DNA from: Sphingobacterium sp. B16(2022)
GTDB lineage: Bacteria > Bacteroidota > Bacteroidia > Sphingobacteriales > Sphingobacteriaceae
Reading direction: 5' to 3'
Length of the DNA stretch: 64,000 nucleotides
Assembly (NCBI RefSeq): GCF_012030425.1
Contig: NZ_JAAUVN010000001.1
Coordinates: forward strand, 1,054,001 to 1,118,000
In this document: positions 53,458-61,189 of the stretch, in pieces
How positions within the stretch are numbered: the stretch's first letter is position 1
Layout of the letters: the number at the start of each line of letters is the position of its first letter
Notes under the pieces: model-generated
Databases searched by the model: none
The model's input: the letters and a program-made list of their open reading frames with translations, nothing else
What the model was told of the DNA's origin: nothing
Program-made: the position numbers and the translations under genes

Positions 53458-53958
53458 CTAGTTCGTTATTTTTTCACTTGAAATCATTTTTAAAATAGGG
53501 TTATCTTGACTATAAGGATTATTGACCAATGTAATTGAGTCAGCCGCATTAACTAAAAATTCAAAACTATATTTATCATCATTCGTTACAAACTGCCATA
53601 GTGTGGTGTCATTCTCACCTCGTAACGTATATCTTTTACCTTGTGCTACGAACAATTTTTTATTCCTGTTATCAAAGATACTGATAGAGAACTGTCCATC
53701 ACCACTATATTCTTGATTTAGAACGATTAATGTGTATTGAGAAGATGAAGCATCTTTTCCTTCAAAAGTACGGATCAATAATTTTCCCAGAGTGGAATCA
53801 GTTTTAACCGGTTGTATGGCGGTTAAATTGCCGATTATTGAACTATCTGTCACTTTGGATAAGCTATCAGTTGTCTTTTTATCGTTTACTTTAGTAGTTT
53901 GATTTGTACATCCCAAGGAGATTATACTTAAGAAAAGGATGGTATTTCGTATAGTCAT
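53458..53958 (-). CDS. Hypothetical lipoprotein, 166 residues
   Basis: The lipobox SLGC (Cys at about 17) follows a short signal (MTIRNTILFLSIISLGC). A serine/threonine/lysine-rich linker (about 20-50) leads into a beta-rich domain (about 55-160) with YTLIVLNQEYSGDGQFSISIFDNRN and SFEFLVNAADSITLVNN. No family is recognised. It is convergent with the AraC gene and sits ahead of a minus-strand micro-ORF. Confidence 0.75.
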   Translation of the reverse strand: MTIRNTILFLSIISLGCTNQTTKVNDKKTTDSLSKVTDSSIIGNLTAIQPVKTDSTLGKLLIRTFEGKDASSSQYTLIVLNQEYSGDGQFSISIFDNRNKKLFVAQGKRYTLRGENDTTLWQFVTNDDKYSFEFLVNAADSITLVNNPYSQDNPILKMISSEKITN

Positions 53959-54078
53959 CTGTTTACGGAATTAATCTTATAAATAGTCTCTATTTGCGTT
54001 CTTTAAGGTATTTTATTTTTTTAAGTACTTCTCACAAGGCACTTTCGAGCACGCTCTACACTTTATAAATATAACAAA

Positions 54079-54222
54079 TTAATCCGAAAATAGGATGTAT
54101 GTCTTGATCTTCAATTGATCAGGATTTAAATCTTTATAGGAATATTTTACTCTTTTCTCCAGATACTCAATACATCCTGCCAATTGCTCATTTTCTTTTT
54201 TCATTCCAATTAATTTGAGCAT
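54079..54222 (-). CDS. Possible 47-residue micro-ORF, hypothetical
   Basis: An ATG at 54222 opens a 47-codon frame ending TAA at 54079. The product is charged and helix-prone (KKENEQLAGCIEYLEKRVK) and ends KIKTYILFSD. The frame is open further upstream into the kinase gene (TTG at 54240), so it could also be the remnant of a longer gene. Short open frames are common by chance in A/T-rich DNA, so support is weak. It occupies the region upstream of the sensor kinase. Confidence 0.25.
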   Translation of the reverse strand: MLKLIGMKKENEQLAGCIEYLEKRVKYSYKDLNPDQLKIKTYILFSD

Positions 54223-54246
54223 TTTCGATCCATAAACCAAATAGAA

Positions 54247-56001
54247 ATGAAAAGAACACTTTTATTATTGCTGCTACTTTTATTTTTTAAAACCTGGGCA
54301 CAGGACCAGCAGGGGAATGACTACTTTTTCGGAGATAATTTTCATTTTCATGGTTTTTCAACAGATAAGCGGATGATGGTACGCAATGATATCGTCTATG
54401 TCAAATCAGCTAAATATCTATGGCATGTCTATGGTAATTTTGATAATAAAGTAAAATTACCTGGAGCTGGCCTGAATAATGTTCCCAATTCCCCAATATT
54501 GCTCGGTATAAAATTGAGCCCTAAACTTAAAAACTATTTTACGGCACCTGTTCAAAACATATCCAAAGTCTACTATAGTTATATTGTACCCGATAGTTCC
54601 GATGCTATCATTGTCGCTATGGGGATTAATAAAGATAATTATAAGGATTATGTCTACCGGGTCGTAGAGCATGATAGCATCGAACTAGTTCCCTGGTCTC
54701 CGATACCTAAATTGTCAATGGAGTATGGAGCCAAAGTCCCTTATGGTGCTATAGGCACTTTTAATTATCCCGGAAAACAGATCCTTGTAGAGGTCAGGCA
54801 TAAGAAGAATTACGGCATCAGAGATGGTTATATCATTGACTGGCGTAAAAATAATCGCCCCGTACTGAAGCAGCTGGTAGCAAGAGGATCAGGAGAATAC
54901 GGGTATTTCAATGTATTAAACGACTCTTTGAATAAGGGGCAGGTTCAATCCTATGATACGCATACTGGAGTTCCGGTAGGATGGACCTTTCAGAAAGATA
55001 GTATTACTGAATTTGATCTAGAATTTGAGAAGCATGAGACCGTTCCTTATTCCATTCATTTAATTAAAAATAGCAATGGTCAGGTGGATACAGTTCGTCT
55101 GGAGTGGTGGACACAGTTAGACAAGTTTACCATTTCAAATCAATATTTGAATGAAGTAGGTCAGTATGAGCTGCTGGTGCATAAAACCGGAGATCTTTCG
55201 GAATATAAAGATAGCGAGATCTTGCGCATTTCCTATCAAATAGTGCCGACAGCAATAAAGACCACACAAGCGGTGTGGCCTATCATATGGCCCTATCTTT
55301 TAGCCGGTTCAATTATGGTATGTGCTGGATTCTTCATGATGAGGTCTCGAAGTCGGAGAAAGATGAAGCAAGTACAGCAGCAAAAGCAGGCGGTTACACT
55401 ACAGATCAAGAATATTCAGGCACAGTTAAATCCCCATTTTATGTTCAATGCTATCAATTCCATTCAAAATTTGATTCAAAAGAATGATTTGATCGGAACC
55501 AATCATTACCTAAGTAAATTTGCATCGGTTACTCGCGCAACATTAGAAAATGCAGAAAAAGAAATGAATCCACTAAGTGAAGAATTACAATTATTGGACG
55601 ATTATTTACAAATGGAACAGTTAAGGTTTGGTTTTCATTATCAGATAGAAAATAAAATTTCTGTTCATGCAGATCTCATTGAAATACCAACTATGTTATT
55701 ACAGCCTATAGTTGAGAATGCCGTAAAACATGGTATCGCTATATTAGGAAATACAGGTATGATCAGTATTATCATTGATCAGCTTGGACAGACCATGCGT
55801 ATTTGTGTCGAAGATAATGGAGCCGGATTTGATTATACGGTTGAAAATAATGAAAGTGGATATGGTCTTCGATTGAGCAAAGAACGTCTAAATTTACTTA
55901 ATAAGCTTTATCCAGAAAATACATTTCATATTGAGATTAAGACTACTAACAATAAAACTCAGGTCTGTATCCTAATTTCTAACTGGATTTCTAAAAATTA
56001 A
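54247..56001 (+). CDS. Sensor histidine kinase, LytS-like (His_kinase PF06580 type)
   Basis: This is a 584-residue membrane sensor. A signal-like N-terminus (KRTLLLLLLLLFFKTWAQ) is followed by an extracytoplasmic domain (about 25-335), one transmembrane helix (about 340-365, PIIWPYLLAGSIMVCAGFFMM), a coiled-coil linker (about 370-390), the His-box QLNPHFMFNAINSIQNL with H397, and the HATPase N and G boxes (PIVENAVKHGI, VEDNGAGFDY). Its sensor domain is beta-rich but I see no beta-propeller or Y_Y_Y repeats typical of PUL hybrids. The response regulator gene follows four bases later. Confidence 0.9.
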   Translation: MKRTLLLLLLLLFFKTWAQDQQGNDYFFGDNFHFHGFSTDKRMMVRNDIVYVKSAKYLWHVYGNFDNKVKLPGAGLNNVPNSPILLGIKLSPKLKNYFTAPVQNISKVYYSYIVPDSSDAIIVAMGINKDNYKDYVYRVVEHDSIELVPWSPIPKLSMEYGAKVPYGAIGTFNYPGKQILVEVRHKKNYGIRDGYIIDWRKNNRPVLKQLVARGSGEYGYFNVLNDSLNKGQVQSYDTHTGVPVGWTFQKDSITEFDLEFEKHETVPYSIHLIKNSNGQVDTVRLEWWTQLDKFTISNQYLNEVGQYELLVHKTGDLSEYKDSEILRISYQIVPTAIKTTQAVWPIIWPYLLAGSIMVCAGFFMMRSRSRRKMKQVQQQKQAVTLQIKNIQAQLNPHFMFNAINSIQNLIQKNDLIGTNHYLSKFASVTRATLENAEKEMNPLSEELQLLDDYLQMEQLRFGFHYQIENKISVHADLIEIPTMLLQPIVENAVKHGIAILGNTGMISIIIDQLGQTMRICVEDNGAGFDYTVENNESGYGLRLSKERLNLLNKLYPENTFHIEIKTTNNKTQVCILISNWISKN

Positions 56002-56005
56002 TCAG

Positions 56006-56764
56006 ATGATCAGATATGTAATTATAGACGATGAGGTAAACAACATCGAAATATTAAGTTCTTATTTAGAAAAGTATAGGGATAATCTACAGTTGGTCGG
56101 TACAGCTACCCATGCTGACGAAGGTGTTTTACTGATAAAAAATACACAACCGGAGTTAATTTTTCTAGATATTCAAATGCCTCAAAAAAATGGTTTTGAT
56201 CTGTTACAGGAAATAGGAGAGCGTAGTTTTGAAGTGATTTTTGTAACGGCTTATGATAAATTTGGAATTCGGGCTGTTAAGTTTTCAGCATTGGATTATC
56301 TGCTCAAACCATTGAATATACAAGAGTTGGAAGAAGCATTGTATAAAGCCGTTGAAAAAATTAAGCAGAAGAAATACAATGCCAATCTGGAGAACTTAAT
56401 CCAGAATCTCAATAACAAGCAACATGATGAAGATAAAATTGCTTTAAGTACTGGAAGAGAAACCCGGTATATTGCCGTTGCTCAAATTGTTCGATGTCGT
56501 GCAGATGATAATTATACCGAGATCTACCTGTCGGAGGGAGAACCAATTGTGATCAGTAAGACCCTTAAAGAATACGATGAAATGTTAAGTCAATATGGAT
56601 TTATAAGAACACATCAGAGCCATCTCATAAATCCGAAGCATGTGTTGGGGTATACTAAAGGAGATAATCCGGCAGTTCATATGCAACATAATTTTTTGGT
56701 ACCAATTGCCAGACAGAAAAAAGAATATGTATATCAAATTTTAAACCAGATTATAAAACCATGA
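56006..56764 (+). CDS. LytTR-type response regulator
   Basis: This is a 252-residue regulator. The receiver domain (about 1-120) has the acidic pair D8/D9 and phospho-acceptor D55 in LIFLDIQMPQ. The C-terminal LytTR DNA-binding domain (about 145-250) is shown by ETRYIAVAQIVRCRADDNYTEIYLSEGEP and IRTHQSHLINPKHVLGY. It is phosphorylated by the neighbouring kinase and controls transcription. Its stop overlaps the thioredoxin-like gene as ATGA, so that gene is probably a partner or target of the same signalling unit. Confidence 0.92.
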   Translation: MIRYVIIDDEVNNIEILSSYLEKYRDNLQLVGTATHADEGVLLIKNTQPELIFLDIQMPQKNGFDLLQEIGERSFEVIFVTAYDKFGIRAVKFSALDYLLKPLNIQELEEALYKAVEKIKQKKYNANLENLIQNLNNKQHDEDKIALSTGRETRYIAVAQIVRCRADDNYTEIYLSEGEPIVISKTLKEYDEMLSQYGFIRTHQSHLINPKHVLGYTKGDNPAVHMQHNFLVPIARQKKEYVYQILNQIIKP

Positions 56765-58296
56765 AAACTCTTATTATTTACTTTTTTAGCATCGTTTTTC
56801 CAATAGCTTTATTTGCTCAGGGAAAAACTCATCCAATGCCACTTACAGATGCGGCTTTTGATACACAATCTACTCATCAAGTACAAGCTCAGATAAAGGG
56901 AAAAGTGTTACATGCAAGCCCGCCCGATCTCGAAAGAATTACGATTAAATATAGCATCGTGAATGCTGGAAATCCTTTTCAATCAAGTTATACAACCAAA
57001 GTAGCTCCAGATGGCACTTTTAGTATTGTCATACCAGATAAATTAATGAATCAGCAAATATGGTTCACGTTTGGAGAATATGCATATATCTGTATCTATT
57101 TAAATGAAGAACTGGAGCTCACCTTCGATCTGGACAAATTGAAAAAGAAATTTGTTTACTGGAATGGCGAGGGAGTTACTTTTGGTGGTAAAGATGGTAA
57201 AAAAAATGAGGTGATGAATAATTATATATTATTCGATAAAAAACATAATGAAAGTTTTTCAACGAAATTGCAGGATCTAAATAAAAAAGATACAGCATTC
57301 TTAACTAATCTAGATAGCTTATTTGCTGTTCAGGATCGTGTTAATGACATGTTCTATACTACATATGGCGATACTTATCAATATTTAGTCAAAAGTGAAA
57401 CAGCGGCCAGTTATTATGAAGAAAAATTGAAATATTTACTTGAAAACAATATTCAAGTAAAACAGATAGAAGACTTACTGACTCCTGTTTACGCGATATC
57501 AAATAACTCACGGGCATATATACAATTTTTGAATTATTATGTAAGATCCTCTTTTAAAACTACCGGTCAAAAATATAGTCATGTCAATCTTGCTAATTAC
57601 TGCGATAGCATATTACCGGCAGCTTACGCAGATTTAATCAAGTTACAGCTAGAAGATAGAGATGTTAAACTTCAGCGTGATCTTTATAAACAATTAGCAC
57701 CGACCCTGCATTTCAAGTGGTCTAGCGAGTATGTACGATCTCAGATTGCCATGTTGGACAGTAAGATTGAGAAAATTGATTCAATCAACCAGGCATCAAC
57801 TGTTAAAGAAAATGTCAAAGAAAATGTTGCATCAACGCTTGGAAAACACATATTAAAAACCGGATCTGGAGCATTACTTTATATCGATGAACATCAATCT
57901 GGGGCTGATTTTTTGCGAGATTTGAAATCTACATTTCCAAATAAACTTGTTGTAATTGATTTTTGGGCAACCTGGTGTATCCCATGTATTCAAGCAATGC
58001 CTTATAGTAAAGAGCTACATAAACAAGCAAAAGAAGCTGATTTACCAATTGAATTTGTCTATATCTGCACATCATCCAGTTCAAGTGAAGAGAAATGGAA
58101 AAATAAAGTGCTTGAAATAGAGCAGCCCGGTATTCATGTATTTGTTAATGAAAAGGTGACAAGCGAAGCGATGAATTTATTTAATAAAGGTGGTTTTCCT
58201 TCGTATATTATGCTAAAACCTGATGGAAGCTATGATTCCGAAACGATTACCAGTATGCAGGGATTATCGTTAGATATGTTGAAAGCACAACTCTGA
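56761..58296 (+). CDS. TlpA-like thioredoxin-domain envelope protein
   Basis: This 511-residue protein has a signal peptide (about 1-20, ending FAQGK). An N-terminal beta domain (about 40-160, QIKGKVLHASPPDLERITIKYSI) resembles the DUF4369-like domain often fused to TlpA proteins. A helical middle follows, with a C-terminal thioredoxin domain (about 375-511) containing IDFWATWCIPCIQAMP with active cysteines C406 and C409. It should act as a thiol-disulfide reductase on envelope proteins. It is translationally coupled to a LytS/LytTR pair, which suggests redox or envelope-stress sensing. Confidence 0.87.
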   Translation: MKTLIIYFFSIVFPIALFAQGKTHPMPLTDAAFDTQSTHQVQAQIKGKVLHASPPDLERITIKYSIVNAGNPFQSSYTTKVAPDGTFSIVIPDKLMNQQIWFTFGEYAYICIYLNEELELTFDLDKLKKKFVYWNGEGVTFGGKDGKKNEVMNNYILFDKKHNESFSTKLQDLNKKDTAFLTNLDSLFAVQDRVNDMFYTTYGDTYQYLVKSETAASYYEEKLKYLLENNIQVKQIEDLLTPVYAISNNSRAYIQFLNYYVRSSFKTTGQKYSHVNLANYCDSILPAAYADLIKLQLEDRDVKLQRDLYKQLAPTLHFKWSSEYVRSQIAMLDSKIEKIDSINQASTVKENVKENVASTLGKHILKTGSGALLYIDEHQSGADFLRDLKSTFPNKLVVIDFWATWCIPCIQAMPYSKELHKQAKEADLPIEFVYICTSSSSSEEKWKNKVLEIEQPGIHVFVNEKVTSEAMNLFNKGGFPSYIMLKPDGSYDSETITSMQGLSLDMLKAQL

Positions 58297-58387
58297 TTTA
58301 GAGATCATGATGAATAGGATGATCATGTAATTCAGACCATTTATTATTATCTTTTGTGTTAATAGTTTAAAATGCCTTTACTCTTCG

Positions 58388-58395
58388 TATCTTTG
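58388..58395 (+). promoter_or_regulatory. Candidate -7 element TATCTTTG for the 78-residue gene
   Basis: An exact TAnnTTTG match 18 bases before the ATG at 58414. It lies inside the longer in-frame ORF that begins at 58372, which supports the shorter start. Confidence 0.35.
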
Positions 58396-58413
58396 TCCCA
58401 TAAATATAATAAC

Positions 58414-58650
58414 ATGCCAAGAGAAACAAAAAGAGGGCTATATCAAGGAATAATTGAGCAAGACGAAAAGGGTAATTACTTTTGTGGGCCATATTTATTG
58501 GACTATCAGTTAGTAGAACTTCATTTTAGATTAGGAGATAAAGTAAGCCTTAAAAAAGTAATTGGTAATACCAGTAGAAAAAGTTTTGATGATTATCCTC
58601 AAAAATCAATCAAGTTCTCGCTAGCTGGAGAAGACCATGATGAAGATTAG
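58414..58650 (+). CDS. Hypothetical 78-residue protein
   Basis: A small acidic-tailed protein starting MPRETKRGLYQGIIEQDEKGNYFCG and ending SLAGEDHDED. It has a likely beta strand set (LLDYQLVELHFRLGDKVSLKKVIGN) that could be a small OB or SH3-like fold, but I do not recognise a family. There is no signal peptide or transmembrane helix. I prefer the ATG at 58414 because of the promoter element at 58388. The gene follows the TlpA-like gene by 117 bases and has a hairpin after it. Confidence 0.6.
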   Translation: MPRETKRGLYQGIIEQDEKGNYFCGPYLLDYQLVELHFRLGDKVSLKKVIGNTSRKSFDDYPQKSIKFSLAGEDHDED

Positions 58651-58660
58651 TCATTAAATT

Positions 58661-58699
58661 ATACAGATCAGCTGCGATATCCTCAATGTTGATCTGTAT
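58661..58699. terminator. Candidate terminator between convergent genes
   Basis: ATACAGATCA (58661-58670) and TGATCTGTAT (58690-58699) pair perfectly around a 19-base loop. There is no strong T-run, so the call rests on position between convergent ends. Confidence 0.45.
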
Positions 58700-58739
58700 C
58701 TTAAATCTTTTCCTCATCATAATCCTTATCTACACCATA

Positions 58740-59435
58740 TCAGTAGGAGTTATGGGAATTTTTTAACATCGCTTGGATATTCTGGGCACTTCTGTGATCT
58801 CGGTCTATGTTAGCCATATTTAAGAGTTTTCTTGCTTTTGAAAGAGACCTGGGTAAGTGAATTCCTTCCAAATACAATTTTGCCAATATATAATTAGCCT
58901 CTTCAAATTCGTAGGCGGAATAATACTTTTCTAACCTTAAAATAGATTTATAATAACAAATTGCCCTTTTAATGTCCTGCTTGGTTCCAATTCCATAATA
59001 ATAACACGTTCCTATTTCTAATGCACAATATTTACCCATATTGTCCGCTAGATGATAAAACTCAAATGCTTTTTTATATTTCCCATTCGTAGTATACAAA
59101 CGAGCTAAATTAAAAGCACCTAAACAGTCATTTGCTTTAATCGCTTCTTTATATAGTTTTTTTGCTAGCGCTTCGTTTTTGTCACAGGCATACCCAACAG
59201 ATAAATAATTGGCGTAGCTTATCATAGCTTGTTTGCTACCATTCCTATAGGCCGCTTCTGTTAAATCGAATGCTTCTTTTTTATCTTGTTGCAAGATGGG
59301 TTCTTCATCAATCCATAATGCATCATCATAATAATTTGCAAGTAATTATTGACTATCTGAATCTCCATGTTGAGATTTATGCATAATTTCTTCCAAATCT
59401 TTAAGTGAAAAACGCTTACTTTTGTATCTGTACAT
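58740..59435 (-). pseudogene. Sel1-repeat (SLR/TPR-like) protein gene interrupted by an in-frame TAA
   Basis: From ATG at 59435 the frame reads MYRYKSKRFSLKDLEEIMHK..., stops at TAA (59346-59348, codon 30), then continues in the same frame with LLANYYDDALWIDEEPILQQDKKEAFDLTEAAYRNGS and several Sel1 repeats (KEALAKKLYKEAIKANDCLGAFNLARLYTTNG, GKYCALEIGTCYYYGIGTKQDIKRAICYYKSI, FEEANYILAKLYLEG) to 58740. The joined product would be about 231 residues. A 'SQ-Y/stop-LLA' junction reads like a Sel1 helix with one codon lost to nonsense. Alternatives are restart at TTG 59294 (184 residues) or sequencing error. Sel1 proteins are protein-protein interaction scaffolds. Confidence 0.7.
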
Positions 59436-59742
59436 GATGTGATGTGTTATAAAACAATTTCAATTTACATAATTCTAAAACACTTTTATAGTACAGCTTT
59501 CCGCAATATTTGATTTATAGTCATACACTTTACCCTCAGTTTGAAAGCTTTCCCCTATTGATTATTAATTTTTTGTTACTTTATTCTAGAATTCATTGTT
59601 TTTAATAACCTTATTATTAACCCTAGTACATACTTTTTTATGTGGTAAATAATTTTGTCATTACAAGAGAAATTGTTAACTTCAAAAAACCAATGTTTTC
59701 AATGTGTTTAGAAAGTAGACTCAATCAATACTCCACATAAAT
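59436..59742. other. 307-base gap between divergent Sel1 and GLPGLI genes
   Basis: A/T-rich, no credible ORF. It holds a TAATTTTG element (listed separately), a short ACATA/TATGT hairpin near 59630 and no T-run terminator. Confidence 0.6.
59650..59657 (+). promoter_or_regulatory. Candidate -7 element TAATTTTG for the GLPGLI gene
   Basis: An exact TAnnTTTG match about 85 bases before the ATG at 59743. No TTG box is seen at the usual spacing. Confidence 0.3.
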
Positions 59743-60606
59743 ATGAACTTAAATAAACGCGTAAAATTATTATCATTATCAGTTTCAACTGTTGCATTGT
59801 TTTTCAGTACGGCTATTTATGCCCAATCTGATCGTTTGAAAGTACATAAAAAGGTACTGTATAATATGACTTTTCAAATGGATAGTTTAAATACAGCATC
59901 TAAAACTACCGAGTTGACCGAGTTGCTGTTATCAGATACGGTTTCTTTATTTAGAACACTTCATAAAGCTGAGCAAGATGCCACTTATGCAGCTTATATT
60001 AATAATAAAGTTATCCAACTTTCTGCGCCAGTGGTTGTGACAATTGGAAAGATCAATAACCTGAATTATCAAATATTAAAATCTAATACTGGACAGATCA
60101 AAGTCTATGATGAATATTCAGGCAGCAATTTAAATCATGTTAAAGAAATAAATTATTATACAGAGCCTGCTACAGCAATGGACAGTTGGAAATTATCTTC
60201 AGACACAATTACCATTGATCAGTTTCTTTGTCAAAAAGCTGAAATAGACTTTGGCGGTAGGCATTGGACAGCTTGGTTTTCAACAGAAATTCCAATATCG
60301 GATGGGCCTTACAAATTCGGGAAATTACCGGGACTAATTTTAAGATTAGAAGATTCAAGTAAAACATGGAAATTTGAATTTCAGTCTATTCAAAATGTAG
60401 ACGAGGATATAGAATTAAACAAAAAAGAAAATGTTGAAATTAAAAAAATCAACAAAGATAAGCTGTTCAAAGATAGAAGGTACTATCAAAAAAATATGCT
60501 TTCCATAATGGAATCAAATGGCGGAAGTATTGCTGAGGATAGAAAAGCGGCTCAAGAAAGGTTGAATGAGGTGATAAGAAAAGATAATAATTGGATTGAG
60601 CTTTAA
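59743..60606 (+). CDS. GLPGLI family protein
   Basis: This 287-residue secreted protein has a signal peptide ending IYAQS (about residue 28). The family motif occurs as KFGKLPGLILRLED (residues 191-204), a version with LPGLI for the GLPGLI namesake. Preceding blocks (CQKAEIDFGGRHWTAWFSTEIPISDGPY) match the usual family core. GLPGLI proteins are Bacteroidetes-specific and of unknown function, often near signalling or TonB-dependent systems. It stands alone and is convergent with the VOC gene 14 bases away. Confidence 0.88.
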   Translation: MNLNKRVKLLSLSVSTVALFFSTAIYAQSDRLKVHKKVLYNMTFQMDSLNTASKTTELTELLLSDTVSLFRTLHKAEQDATYAAYINNKVIQLSAPVVVTIGKINNLNYQILKSNTGQIKVYDEYSGSNLNHVKEINYYTEPATAMDSWKLSSDTITIDQFLCQKAEIDFGGRHWTAWFSTEIPISDGPYKFGKLPGLILRLEDSSKTWKFEFQSIQNVDEDIELNKKENVEIKKINKDKLFKDRRYYQKNMLSIMESNGGSIAEDRKAAQERLNEVIRKDNNWIEL

Positions 60607-60620
60607 ATTGTATTATAAAT

Positions 60621-60980
60621 TCAATCGACACCTTGTCCAAAAGTTAATAGATTGTTGTCAGGATCGAGCAACGAAAATTCTTTTTGCCCCCACGATTTAA
60701 TTTCCAGAGGAGCATTTGGATGAATAGCGACATTATTGTCTAAGAACTGCTGATAAACGGTCTCAATATTGTCCGTTCTAATGTAAACCTGGCCATAATT
60801 TTCTTTCGGATCAAGTTCTTTAAATTCAAAAAAGTGAATTTCAATACCTTCTTTGAAAAGCATTAAATAACCTTCATAGTCGTGGTCGCCGAAAGTTTCA
60901 AAACCTAATTGCTTGACATAATAGTCTTTTGTTAGCGATTTATCGCGCATAGGTAACTTCGGATGTATTGCTGTTAGCAT
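60621..60980 (-). CDS. Glyoxalase/bleomycin-resistance (VOC) family protein
   Basis: This 119-residue single VOC domain protein starts LTAIHPKLPMRDKSLTKDYYVKQLGFETFGDHDYEGYLMLFKEGIEIHFFEF and ends WGQKEFSLLDPDNNLLTFGQG. The H, E and terminal motif pattern (H33/E-like, DPDNNLLTF) fits the bleomycin-resistance type. These proteins bind bleomycin-like drugs or act as metal-dependent isomerases or dioxygenases. It works as a dimer in known members. No neighbour suggests its substrate. Confidence 0.85.
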   Translation of the reverse strand: MLTAIHPKLPMRDKSLTKDYYVKQLGFETFGDHDYEGYLMLFKEGIEIHFFEFKELDPKENYGQVYIRTDNIETVYQQFLDNNVAIHPNAPLEIKSWGQKEFSLLDPDNNLLTFGQGVD

Positions 60981-61189
60981 AGTTTTATTCTTTATTTAGC
61001 GATGTTAAACCTGTATGTATGACTAGAAAACTTTAACATCATATATACTGTATGTATAAAATTAACGATTTATTTTTGAACAATGATATACAGCCATTAA
61101 TTATGAGGATGTTAAAAGAATAAAATTAGCGGATTTCAGGGGTGTATTTTTCGGTTGAAAATCTAGATATTTGGAGAAACGGGTTATCA

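Noticed and set aside
61011..61057. CTGTATGTAT repeated twice upstream of the WG-repeat gene
   Set aside because: Ten bases of low complexity in an A/T-rich gap; no symmetry, and no second locus with the same spacing.
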